From positions 1 through 52,105 of the forward strand of contig CAIXNZ010000023.1 in assembly GCA_903920975.1 (NCBI GenBank): a DNA stretch of 52,105 bases, read 5' to 3'. Made by a program: the position numbers and the translations under genes. This document shows positions 14,396-21,133 of the stretch, piece by piece. Position 1 is the first letter of the stretch. Every line of letters begins with the position of its first letter. The notes beneath the pieces were generated by a model. It saw only the letters and a list, made by a program, of their open reading frames with translations, ran no database searches and was not told the DNA's origin. Source of the stretch: Candidatus Falkowiibacteriota bacterium. GTDB taxonomy: Bacteria; Patescibacteriota; Patescibacteriia; CAIXNZ01.

Positions 14396-15106
14396 ATGGA
14401 TATATATAAAGTACAACTTGAGGATTGGCAAGGTCCGCTTGATCTGCTCTTAACATTAATTGAAGGTCAGCAGCTGGATATTACAAAAATCTCTTTGGCT
14501 CAGGTTGCCGAACAGTTTATTGAATATATGAATCAGCATCCAAACCTGAGCCCAGAGCAAACCGCTGATTTTCTGGTGGTGGCGGCAAAATTGATTTATA
14601 TCAAATCAAAAGCGCTTTTGCCAACATTGGATATAGAAGAGGAAGAAGAATATGATCTTGAAAAGCAATTAAAAATGTACAAGTTGTATTTGGAGGCGTC
14701 CAAGGGCATGCAGAAAATTTTACGCAAGAAAAAATTTGCTTTTTCGCGTGAAAAATTGCCCACTGAAGCCTTGCCGCAGGGTTTTTATGCGCCAAAAGGA
14801 ATCAATATAGCAAAACTAAAAAAATATTTCGAATCTGTCCTAAAGCGTTTGCCTCCGGTTATAAATTTGCCCAAGAAAATGATTGAGAAGGTCGTCAAAC
14901 TTTCTGAACGGATTCAGCATATTAAAGATTTAGTGCTGAGAGAAGCTTGCACTAGTTTCAATAAATTAATTTGCGATTCCAAGACAAAGACAGAAAAAAT
15001 AATTTCTTTTTTAGCTATTTTGGAACTAGTGAAGCAGAAAACAATCTGGGTGGAACAAAATAAGCTTTTTGAAGACATTACGCTAAAAAAAGCCGAAATA
15101 AAATAA
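14396..15106 (+). CDS. scpA: Segregation and condensation protein A
   Basis: 236 aa kleisin subunit of the SMC-ScpAB condensin. The start YKVQLEDWQGPLDLLLTLIE (residues 4-23) is the family signature, followed by DFLVVAAKLIYIKSKALLP, an acidic linker (EEEEEYD) and a C-terminal winged helix. It begins directly after the YbaK stop (0 nt) and is followed by scpB, its obligate partner. smc itself is not in the window. Confidence 0.95.
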   Translation: MDIYKVQLEDWQGPLDLLLTLIEGQQLDITKISLAQVAEQFIEYMNQHPNLSPEQTADFLVVAAKLIYIKSKALLPTLDIEEEEEYDLEKQLKMYKLYLEASKGMQKILRKKKFAFSREKLPTEALPQGFYAPKGINIAKLKKYFESVLKRLPPVINLPKKMIEKVVKLSERIQHIKDLVLREACTSFNKLICDSKTKTEKIISFLAILELVKQKTIWVEQNKLFEDITLKKAEIK

Positions 15107-15121
15107 TTAAATATAAATACC

Positions 15122-15694
15122 ATGTCGCTGAAATCAAAAATCGAATCTCTATTATTTATTAGCAATCATCCGTTATCTTTGAATAAACTCGCAGAATTAT
15201 GCGGAGCCACTAAAGATGAGGTAACAAAGGAGCTAGATATTTTATTTGCCGAATATGATGCCAAAGAAAAGGGTATTAATATCCAGAAAATCAGCACAAA
15301 TTATCAAATGATTACTAATTCTGAAAACGGCAAATTAGTAGGCGATTTTCTCAAAGAAGAAGTAACTGGCGAATTAACTCCTGCTTCGTTAGAAACTTTA
15401 ACCGTGATTGCTTATCGCGGACCCATAACCAGAACAGAATTGGAATTGATTCGCGGAGTTAACTGCTCGATTATTTTGAGAAATTTAATGATGCGCGGTT
15501 TGATTGAAGAAATTGAAGACAAAGAGCAAATGGTCAGCAAATATCAAATTACTTTTGATTTTATGAAACATTTAGGCATTAATGAAGCCACGCAACTGCC
15601 AGATTTTGCTAAATTAAATAGCAACGAGGCTTTGGAACAAATTTTAAATCAAGAAAAATCTTTAGATAAGGAAATCGAAGAAAATAAGGTTTAA
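15122..15694 (+). CDS. scpB: Segregation and condensation protein B
   Basis: 190 aa, two winged-helix domains that bind ScpA. KIESLLFISNHPLSLNKLAEL opens the first domain; ETLTVIAYRGPITRTELELIRGVNC and LMMRGLIEEI mark the second and are diagnostic. It starts 15 nt after scpA. A terminator-like hairpin follows the stop at 15701-15725. Confidence 0.94.
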   Translation: MSLKSKIESLLFISNHPLSLNKLAELCGATKDEVTKELDILFAEYDAKEKGINIQKISTNYQMITNSENGKLVGDFLKEEVTGELTPASLETLTVIAYRGPITRTELELIRGVNCSIILRNLMMRGLIEEIEDKEQMVSKYQITFDFMKHLGINEATQLPDFAKLNSNEALEQILNQEKSLDKEIEENKV

Positions 15695-15698
15695 TTTA

Positions 15699-15727
15699 AT
15701 AAAAATCCCATGCCAAGGGATTTTTAT
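15699..15727 (+). terminator. Terminator-like hairpin after scpB
   Basis: AAAAATCCC (15701-15709) pairs with GGGATTTTT (15717-15725), loop ATGCCAA. The loop contains the first possible ATG of the next gene, so that ATG would be in a hairpin and probably beyond the scpB transcript end. Confidence 0.6.
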
Positions 15728-15733
15728 CTTTAT

Positions 15734-16648
15734 ATGCTGTTAAACATTTTGTTAAGTATATTTATCATACCAAGTTTGGGCGCAAACTATTTTAATTTTG
15801 ACGGTTTTTTGAATATGCAAAATTCAAATGTGGCCGTGAGTGTGGAACAACAGGCGCCCAAAAGGATTTATACTGATTATTTGGATGTTAAAATTAGCGC
15901 GCAGAGCGCCCTAGCAGTTGACGTGAAAAGCGGTAAGGTTTTGTATAAAAAAAATCATGATGATTTGCGATCGATTGGCAGTATCACAAAATTAATGTCA
16001 GCCTTGGTTTTTTTGGATCAAAATCCTAATTGGCAGAATAATTTTTCCATCAAGGAAACTGATCGTCGCAGTGGTAATATAATTTATATTAATATCGGAG
16101 AGATTTTAACCATTAAGGATTTATTTTACGAAGGACTGGTTGTTTCTGATAACGATGCTATTATGGCGCTGGTTCGCTCGACTGGCCTGACTGAAACTGA
16201 ATTTGTAAGATTGATGAATCAAAAGGCAGATGAGATGGGACTCAAAAATACAAAGTTTACAGATCCTACTGGCCTGGACTTTGGCAATAAATCAACAGCC
16301 AGTGATTTGGCCAGATTTTTAAATATTGCCCTAGAAAATCCTGCCATTGCCAAAGCAACAAGCATGACTGATTACGAATTTGATGTAAGCTGGGAACAAA
16401 ATAGCAAAGAAAAAACCAGAACGATAAAAGTAAAAAATACTGACTTGCTTTTAAAAAGTTATCTTAAGGTGATGGGAGGCAAAACTGGCCATTTGGAAGA
16501 GGCGGGCTATTGTGTTGCTACAAAAATTAAAGGCGAAGCAGAGCAGGAAATAATTGTTATTGTTTTGGGAAGTGACAGTAATTTTAATCGTTTTCAGGAT
16601 GTAAAAGCAATCACGGATTGGGTTTTTGCTAATTATCAATGGCAATAA
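15734..16648 (+). CDS. D-alanyl-D-alanine carboxypeptidase (PBP5/DacA family)
   Basis: 304 aa with start ATG 15734; an in-frame ATG at 15710 exists but lies in the loop of a terminator-like hairpin. The N-terminus then reads as a signal peptide (MLLNILLSIFIIPSLGA). The penicillin-binding motifs are complete: SITK (83-86), SDN (138-140) and KTG (250-252). It would trim peptidoglycan stem peptides outside the membrane. A C-terminal membrane anchor is not seen, so it may be free or associated by other means. A glycosyltransferase starts 3 nt later. Confidence 0.9.
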   Translation: MLLNILLSIFIIPSLGANYFNFDGFLNMQNSNVAVSVEQQAPKRIYTDYLDVKISAQSALAVDVKSGKVLYKKNHDDLRSIGSITKLMSALVFLDQNPNWQNNFSIKETDRRSGNIIYINIGEILTIKDLFYEGLVVSDNDAIMALVRSTGLTETEFVRLMNQKADEMGLKNTKFTDPTGLDFGNKSTASDLARFLNIALENPAIAKATSMTDYEFDVSWEQNSKEKTRTIKVKNTDLLLKSYLKVMGGKTGHLEEAGYCVATKIKGEAEQEIIVIVLGSDSNFNRFQDVKAITDWVFANYQWQ

Positions 16649-16651
16649 TAT

Positions 16652-17776
16652 ATGAGAATAGGAATTGATTGCAGAAGAATATTAGACGTAGATCACGGTG
16701 AAAATGCCGGAGTCGGGCATTATGTTTATTATTTGATTAAATCCTTATTGCAAATTGACAAAGAGAATGAATATTATTTGTTTTTTTATGACCATAAAAT
16801 AAAAGCGCATGAATTTGAGCAGAGCAATGTTAGAATTATTTATTTTCCCGGGTTAGAAAATATTGGCAAAATTCCTTTTTTTTATCGCCATTGGTTTATT
16901 CCGCACATTCTTAGATTATATAGATTGGATATTTATCATAATCCCGCCAATATTATTCCTTTATTTTATTTACATAAATCAGTGGTAACGATCCATGATT
17001 TAGCTATTTATAAAAATTCTGACTGGTTTCCGGATAGACAATATTTCACTAAACTAATAAACATTCCAGTTTCAATTAAGCGAGCCAAAAAAATAATTGC
17101 TGTTTCGGAAAATACTAAAAATGATATTGTTAAAATATTCAAAATCGATCCAGCTAAGGTAGAGGTTATTTATGAAGGCGTAGATGATTATAACCAATTA
17201 ACTTTGGACGAAACGAAAATTAGGCCTGAATTGAAAATTAGCCAGCCATATTTTTTATTTTTGGGTACACTTGAACCAAGAAAAAATTTAGTACGCTTAG
17301 TCGAGGCTTTTAATGAATTTTTAAAAGATAATAAAGATTATAAATTAATTTTAGCCGGCAAAAAGGGCTGGAAATATGAGCCGATTTTTCAGACTATTGA
17401 AAAGTTCGGCTTAAAAGACAAGGTAATTGACATTGGCTATGTTAATAAAGAAGAAAAGGTATTTTTATTGCGTAATGCTTTGTCTCTTGCTTTTCCCAGT
17501 TTATATGAGGGTTTTGGTTTGCCGATTTTAGAGGCCATGAACATGGGTGTGCCAATTATCACTTCAAATATCGCCTCAATTCCGGAATTGGTTATCGACA
17601 ATGCGGTTTTAGTTGACCCATATAGTGTTGATTCCATTAAGGGTGCTTTATCAAAAATGGCAAATGATAAACAGCTGCGTGAAAAATTATCAGTAAAGGG
17701 CAAGGGCATTGCCCAAAATTTTACCTGGGAAAGATGCGCGAAAAAAACTTTAGAACTTTATCAAAGCATAAAATAA
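16652..17776 (+). CDS. Glycosyltransferase family 4 (GT-B fold)
   Basis: 374 aa. N-terminal RIGIDCRRILDVDHGENAGVG, the mid-protein FLGTLEPRKNLVRLVEAF, and the C-terminal E-x7-E motif EGFGLPILEAMNMG fit retaining GT4 enzymes of the mannosyltransferase / PimA-like group. The substrate is unknown; cell-surface polysaccharide synthesis is likely. No transmembrane segment, so it acts at the cytoplasmic face. It follows the carboxypeptidase by 3 nt and ends before a bidirectional terminator. Confidence 0.9.
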   Translation: MRIGIDCRRILDVDHGENAGVGHYVYYLIKSLLQIDKENEYYLFFYDHKIKAHEFEQSNVRIIYFPGLENIGKIPFFYRHWFIPHILRLYRLDIYHNPANIIPLFYLHKSVVTIHDLAIYKNSDWFPDRQYFTKLINIPVSIKRAKKIIAVSENTKNDIVKIFKIDPAKVEVIYEGVDDYNQLTLDETKIRPELKISQPYFLFLGTLEPRKNLVRLVEAFNEFLKDNKDYKLILAGKKGWKYEPIFQTIEKFGLKDKVIDIGYVNKEEKVFLLRNALSLAFPSLYEGFGLPILEAMNMGVPIITSNIASIPELVIDNAVLVDPYSVDSIKGALSKMANDKQLREKLSVKGKGIAQNFTWERCAKKTLELYQSIK

Positions 17777-17782
17777 GAATAA

Positions 17783-17812
17783 AAAAATCGGCGTAAGTGC
17801 GCCGTTTTTTTA
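17783..17812. terminator. Terminator between convergent genes
   Basis: CGGCG, loop TAAGTG, CGCCG, flanked by an A-run on the left and a T-run on the right, so it can serve the glycosyltransferase (+) and the membrane-protein operon (-). Confidence 0.85.
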
Positions 17813-17818
17813 TTTTAT

Positions 17819-18265
17819 TTAATGTCTCAAAAGAAGATAAAGAATGATCATTTGATAGATTAAGCTTAAGTTAAGCGGTAAGCTCCAGTTTAATTTTTCA
17901 TGCACCCAGTCATGGGCTTTGTGAGTTCGATGGAATTGTTTGTGAGTAATTTCGTGAATGGCAACCATAATATCAGGCAAAATTCCGCCGATTATACCCC
18001 ACATCACTGAAGGACTGTAAGTAATTTTGTGAAAGTAAAACATTAAACCAAGTAAAATAATAGTTGAAAAAAGGTCAAAAATTATCAGATAAAGCATGGC
18101 CCTATTTTTAAAATCATTGCGATAAGCTCTTATTAAAGATTTATCACCGTGCGGAATAATATCTAAAATAAAGTGCGAGAGAAAAGCCAAAATAAAGGCA
18201 AAAAGAGAATAATGAACCCTTTCGCCAATCACAGCGCCAATTGTCGCATGCACTGATAAAAGCAT
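17819..18265 (-). CDS. Small membrane protein, YdjM-like, paralog 1
   Basis: 148 aa with about four hydrophobic segments. The opening SVHATIGAVIGE and the motifs LSHFILDIIPHGD (about residues 32-44) and GILPDIMVAIHE (about 90-101), plus a C-terminal His-rich stretch (HRTHKAHDWVH), resemble inner-membrane putative metal-dependent hydrolases of the YdjM/LexA-binding type. The His and Asp residues could bind metal; function is unproven. It is a paralog of the gene just upstream (18267-18722), one base apart. Confidence 0.72.
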   Translation of the reverse strand: MLLSVHATIGAVIGERVHYSLFAFILAFLSHFILDIIPHGDKSLIRAYRNDFKNRAMLYLIIFDLFSTIILLGLMFYFHKITYSPSVMWGIIGGILPDIMVAIHEITHKQFHRTHKAHDWVHEKLNWSLPLNLSLIYQMIILYLLLRH

Positions 18266-18266
18266 A

Positions 18267-18722
18267 TTAAATTAAGATTGTTAATAAAAGAATAAATAAA
18301 ATAAATTGTAAGGCTAAGCCTAGATAGAAATTAATCTCATATTTTTTGGAAATGAGATTATGTAAAAAATTATGAAGTTTGAAGGGAATTTTAAATAACC
18401 TTTTGTTTGATAGAAAATATCCAAGTAGTAAAAAATCAGGCAAAATACTGCCTAAAAAAGTCGCAGCTATATTGGGATTATATATATCTATCTTGTTTAA
18501 AATAAACAAGCCTAGAAGGGTCACGCTTAAAATGGACAAATCAACAATTCCGGCCAAACCCCAGTAAATAAGATTGTTATATTTTTTAGGTGCCTTGGTG
18601 TCTCCATGCGGTATTATATCACAGCCGTAATGGGAAATTAACCCAAGAAAAAAAGCCAAAATTGGATTTTGGCAATACTTCCCAATAATTAAACCAATTG
18701 TGCCATGAACTGACAAAAACAT
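18267..18722 (-). CDS. Small membrane protein, YdjM-like, paralog 2
   Basis: 151 aa, about four transmembrane segments. It shares the opening SVHGTIGLIIGK, LISHYGCDIIPHGD and GSILPDFLLLGY with its downstream paralog; the C-terminal His pair is reduced to LHNFLHN. The ATG lies only 2 nt beyond the 3' end of tRNA-Met, and alignment with the paralog supports this start. Maturation of the tRNA would therefore leave a leaderless mRNA. The pair looks like a tandem duplication. Confidence 0.72.
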   Translation of the reverse strand: MFLSVHGTIGLIIGKYCQNPILAFFLGLISHYGCDIIPHGDTKAPKKYNNLIYWGLAGIVDLSILSVTLLGLFILNKIDIYNPNIAATFLGSILPDFLLLGYFLSNKRLFKIPFKLHNFLHNLISKKYEINFYLGLALQFILFILLLTILI

Positions 18723-18724
18723 AG

Positions 18725-18798
18725 TACCAGGGGAGGGAATTGAACCCTCGACCTTGGGCTTATGAGTCCCACGCTCTAACCAACTGAGCTACCCTGGC
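18725..18798 (-). tRNA. tRNA with CAT anticodon (elongator tRNA-Met, or tRNA-Ile2)
   Basis: 74 nt cloverleaf on the minus strand: acceptor GCCAGGG/CCCTGGT (G1-U72 wobble), D-arm GCTC/GAGC, anticodon loop with CAT in GACTCATAAGC, T-arm GAGGG TTCAATT CCCTC, discriminator A. CCA is not encoded. It lacks the C1-A72 mismatch of an initiator. A CAT anticodon can also be tRNA-Ile with lysidine; Met is preferred but not certain. Confidence 0.88.
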
Positions 18799-18896
18799 CC
18801 AGTTAAAAGTTTATGTATTTCGTAGTATTAACGCGTTGTTCAGCCATGCATTAAACAATAAGTAATACTCATTGCCACACAAACTTTTAACTGGGC
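18797..18896. repeat. Inverted repeat at the 5' side of tRNA-Met
   Basis: GCCCAGTTAAAAGTTT (18797-18812) and AAACTTTTAACTGGGC (18881-18896) are perfect 16-bp inverted arms around 68 nt. The left arm includes the first two bases of the tRNA. The outer side of the right arm continues with TGGCC. The same layout occurs at the tRNA-Leu fragment (19162-19261). Confidence 0.8.
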
Positions 18897-18948
18897 TGGC
18901 CATTATGTTTTTATGGCCATCTTTTTTTCTATTGCCGAAGGAGGGAAT

Positions 18949-18976
18949 CCCCGCCTACGCTAAAGCTTCGGCGGGG
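18949..18976. repeat. REP-like GC-rich palindrome
   Basis: CCCCGCC (18949-18955) pairs with GGCGGGG (18970-18976), with the inner segment TACGCTAAAGCTTC. This is a widespread type of CPR intergenic repeat. It creates a misleading open frame on the plus strand. Confidence 0.65.
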
Positions 18977-18996
18977 CAGGCGAACCCTCATTCTAT

Positions 18997-19080
18997 TGCC
19001 GCCGGTCGGAATCGAACCGACATGGACTTGCGCCCATACGATTTTGAGTCGTACGTGTCTACCAGTTCCACCACGGCGGC
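18997..19080 (-). tRNA. tRNA-Leu (CAA)
   Basis: 84 nt class II tRNA on the minus strand: acceptor GCCGCCG/CGGCGGC, D-arm with GTGGAACTGGTAGAC, anticodon stem TACGA/TCGTA with loop CTCAAAA giving anticodon CAA (codon UUG), a variable arm GGGCGCAAGTCC, T-arm GTCGG TTCGATT CCGAC, discriminator A. CCA is not encoded. Confidence 0.93.
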
Positions 19081-19103
19081 GAAATATTATAATGCGCGCT
19101 ACG

Positions 19104-19141
19104 CCCCGCACATTGCGAGCTTAGCGAGAAATGGTGCGGGG
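19104..19141. repeat. Palindrome at the break point of a tRNA-Leu fragment
   Basis: CCCCGCAC (19104-19111) and GTGCGGGG (19134-19141) are perfect inverted arms with 22 nt between. The palindrome begins exactly where the tRNA-Leu fragment loses similarity to tRNA, as if it replaced the rest of the gene. Confidence 0.6.
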
Positions 19142-19164
19142 TCTACCAATTCCGCCACTTCGGC
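19141..19164 (-). pseudogene. 5' fragment of a second tRNA-Leu
   Basis: The minus strand reads GCCGAAGTGGCGGAATTGG then TAGAC, the first 24 nt of a typical bacterial tRNA-Leu (acceptor strand plus most of the D-arm). No anticodon arm, T-arm or matching acceptor strand follows; instead the CCCCGCAC palindrome begins. It cannot fold as a tRNA. Confidence 0.72.
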
Positions 19165-19261
19165 CAGATACAAGTCTGCGTGTAGATGAGGTTATGTTCG
19201 TATTTCTAGATTTATCGCAAAATACGATTCGTACGATTCATACACAAACTTGTATCTGGCC
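19162..19261. repeat. Inverted repeat at the 5' side of the tRNA-Leu fragment
   Basis: GGCCAGATACAAGT (19162-19175) and ACTTGTATCTGGCC (19248-19261) form 14 perfect pairs, with more pairing inward. The left arm begins in the first bases of the tRNA-Leu fragment, mirroring the arrangement at tRNA-Met. Confidence 0.78.
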
Positions 19262-19309
19262 AAGGCCATTAAAAAGGCCATTAACACAAACTTACATCTG
19301 GCCAAGGCC
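19242..19309. repeat. Pair of 26-bp direct repeats
   Basis: ACACAAACTT-(GTA/ACA)-TCTGGCCAAGGCC occurs at 19242-19267 and 19284-19309, differing only in the three central bases. A related piece is at 18877-18902. The stretch 19081-19433 has no gene apart from the tRNA fragment, these repeats and a minus-strand promoter. Confidence 0.8.
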
Positions 19310-19353
19310 CTCCCACTTTTTATCTAGTTAGAGCCTTAAGCTAAATATAATCA

Positions 19354-19382
19354 ATTTTACTATAATTTTACAAAAATGTCAA
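19354..19382 (-). promoter_or_regulatory. Minus-strand promoter for the tRNA / membrane-protein unit
   Basis: On the minus strand: TTGACA (complement of 19377-19382), 17-bp spacer, TAAAAT (complement of 19354-19359). It points toward the tRNA-Leu fragment, tRNA-Leu, tRNA-Met and the two membrane-protein genes. Confidence 0.68.
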
Positions 19383-19433
19383 AAGAGTATAAAATGAAAC
19401 TAAACTAAGCCTTAAATCCCATTTTAAAATAAT

Positions 19434-20210
19434 ATGGGCCATATTATTTCTATTGTTAACCAAAAAGGAGGCGTGGGTAAAACTACGACGGCCGTGAATT
19501 TGGCTGCTTATTTAGCCAACTTAGGCAAGTTCGTACTTTTAGTTGATGTTGACCCGCAGGCTAACGCCACCAGCGGTCTAGGTATTGATTATAATAAACT
19601 TGATAAAGGAGTTTACGAGGCCTTAATAGGAGATTTAAGTTTTAAAGAAGTTCTGCTTAATACCACTATGCCTGGCTTTAAAATAGCTCCGGCTAATCCC
19701 AATTTGGCTGGCGCTAATGTTGAATTAGTCAATTTAGAAAATCGTGAATCCAGATTGGAAAATGCGCTTTTGCCCATTCGTAATGATTTTGATTATATTA
19801 TTATTGATTGTCCGCCCTCTTTGGGGCTTTTGACTCTAAATAGCTTGGTGGCTGCTGAAAAACTTTTGATTCCGGTTCAGGCAGAATACTATGCTTTGGA
19901 AGGACTGAGTCAATTAATGAATACTATCAATTTGATTAAAAAAAATATAAAGCCGAACCTGGAAATTTTGGGAGCCGTCTTGACTATGTATGATAAACGT
20001 ACAAAATTATCCGACGAGGTTTTGCATCAGCTTTATCAATTTTTTCCAGATCGTATTTTTCGTTCTGTTATTCCACGCAATGTCCGTTTAACTGAATCGC
20101 CAAGCTTTGGTAAAAGTATTTTGGAATATGATCCCAAATCAAAAGGTGCCAAGGCTTATGAAAGATTAGCGCGTGAAATTCTTGATTTAACTAATTTAAG
20201 CTATTATTAA
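19434..20210 (+). CDS. parA: ParA/Soj chromosome-partitioning ATPase
   Basis: 258 aa. Deviant Walker A KGGVGKTT at residues 11-18, Walker A' DVDPQANATSGLG and Walker B DYIIIDCPPSLGLLTLN identify the Soj/ParA family without an N-terminal HTH, i.e. the chromosomal type. It moves origin regions with ParB, using ATP-dependent nonspecific DNA binding. parB follows by 16 nt. No parS-like palindrome was seen nearby. Confidence 0.94.
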   Translation: MGHIISIVNQKGGVGKTTTAVNLAAYLANLGKFVLLVDVDPQANATSGLGIDYNKLDKGVYEALIGDLSFKEVLLNTTMPGFKIAPANPNLAGANVELVNLENRESRLENALLPIRNDFDYIIIDCPPSLGLLTLNSLVAAEKLLIPVQAEYYALEGLSQLMNTINLIKKNIKPNLEILGAVLTMYDKRTKLSDEVLHQLYQFFPDRIFRSVIPRNVRLTESPSFGKSILEYDPKSKGAKAYERLAREILDLTNLSYY

Positions 20211-20226
20211 AAATTAAAATAAAATT

Positions 20227-21093
20227 ATGCCTTTGGGCCGTGGCCTTGATGCGCTTTTGCCGTCAAAGCCGATTAAAACAAAATTTTCCAATGAGGAAAT
20301 AAATAAGATTGACGAAAAAAACAGAATCTTGGACATTGAACTTGATAAAATCCAGTTAAACCCGCATCAGCCAAGAAAAAGATTTGACCATACTGAACTG
20401 GAAGATTTGATTAATTCAATAAGAGTGCATGGGATAATCCAGCCGCTGATTGTTACAAGATTAGACGAGGACAAATATCAGCTGATTGCCGGTGAAAGAA
20501 GATTAAAAGCCGCGCAATTTTTGAATTTACCGACTGTGCCGGCTATTGTCAGAGAAGCTAAGGAACTGGAAAAATTAGAGATAGCTTTAATAGAAAATTT
20601 ACAGCGTAAAAATTTAAATGCGTTGGAAGAAGCTTTGTCTTATAAGCGCTTGATTGATGAATTTAATTTGACGCAAGAAGAAGTGGCGCAAAAAATTGGT
20701 AAAAAAAGATCAACTGTGGCCAACACCTTGAGATTATTAGCTTTGCCAGAGGATGCGCAAAAAGCGATTTTGGACGAAAAAATTTCCGAGGGTCATGCTA
20801 GGACAATTGCAGCGCTTGATGACGAAAAGCAGCAATTGGAACTTTTGCGAAAAATTTTACAAAATCAAATGAGCGTCAGAGAAGCCGAGGACCAGGTGAA
20901 AAAAGTAAAGGTTAGGGGTCACATACGAACGCTTAGCGTTGATCCCTTAACTGTTGAGAGGGAATTGAAGCTGCGCAATGTTTTAGGCCATAAAGTAGCG
21001 ATTAAGAAAAAAGGTAAGGGTGGCGAGATAGTTATTAACTTCAATTCGCAAGAGGATTTCAATGAAATTTATACAAAATTGATTGAGATATAA
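20227..21093 (+). CDS. parB: ParB/Spo0J chromosome-partitioning protein
   Basis: 288 aa CTP-binding DNA clamp. N-terminal LGRGLDALLP, ParB/Srx domain with QPRKRFDHTELEDLINSI and the CTP motif GERRLKAAQ (about residues 88-96), then ENLQRKNLNALEEA and a helix-turn-helix region (LTQEEVAQKIGKKRSTVANTL). A C-terminal dimer domain follows. Co-transcribed with parA. It would act with SMC-ScpAB, whose scpAB genes are about 5 kb upstream. Confidence 0.94.
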   Translation: MPLGRGLDALLPSKPIKTKFSNEEINKIDEKNRILDIELDKIQLNPHQPRKRFDHTELEDLINSIRVHGIIQPLIVTRLDEDKYQLIAGERRLKAAQFLNLPTVPAIVREAKELEKLEIALIENLQRKNLNALEEALSYKRLIDEFNLTQEEVAQKIGKKRSTVANTLRLLALPEDAQKAILDEKISEGHARTIAALDDEKQQLELLRKILQNQMSVREAEDQVKKVKVRGHIRTLSVDPLTVERELKLRNVLGHKVAIKKKGKGGEIVINFNSQEDFNEIYTKLIEI

Positions 21094-21102
21094 GGTAAAC
21101 TA

Positions 21103-21132
21103 AAAAAGGGGCAATCAGTGCCTCTTTTTTTT
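21103..21132. terminator. Bidirectional terminator between parB and rel
   Basis: AAAAAAGGGGCA and TGCCTCTTTTTTTT form a 7-bp stem (one G-T) flanked by A and T runs, serving the two convergent genes. Confidence 0.85.
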
Positions 21133-21133
21133 G

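Noticed and set aside
18872..19189. Plus-strand 105-aa open frame over the tRNA region
   Set aside because: It crosses tRNA-Leu on the other strand and contains the peptide AYAKASAG, a known by-product of the CPR GC-rich palindrome; no SD.
18797..19309. CRISPR array
   Set aside because: Direct repeats are only two to three, unevenly spaced, without spacers or cas genes; they are tRNA-linked inverted repeats.
19380..21130. parS sites near parAB
   Set aside because: Looked for TGTTTCACGTGAAACA-like palindromes; none seen.
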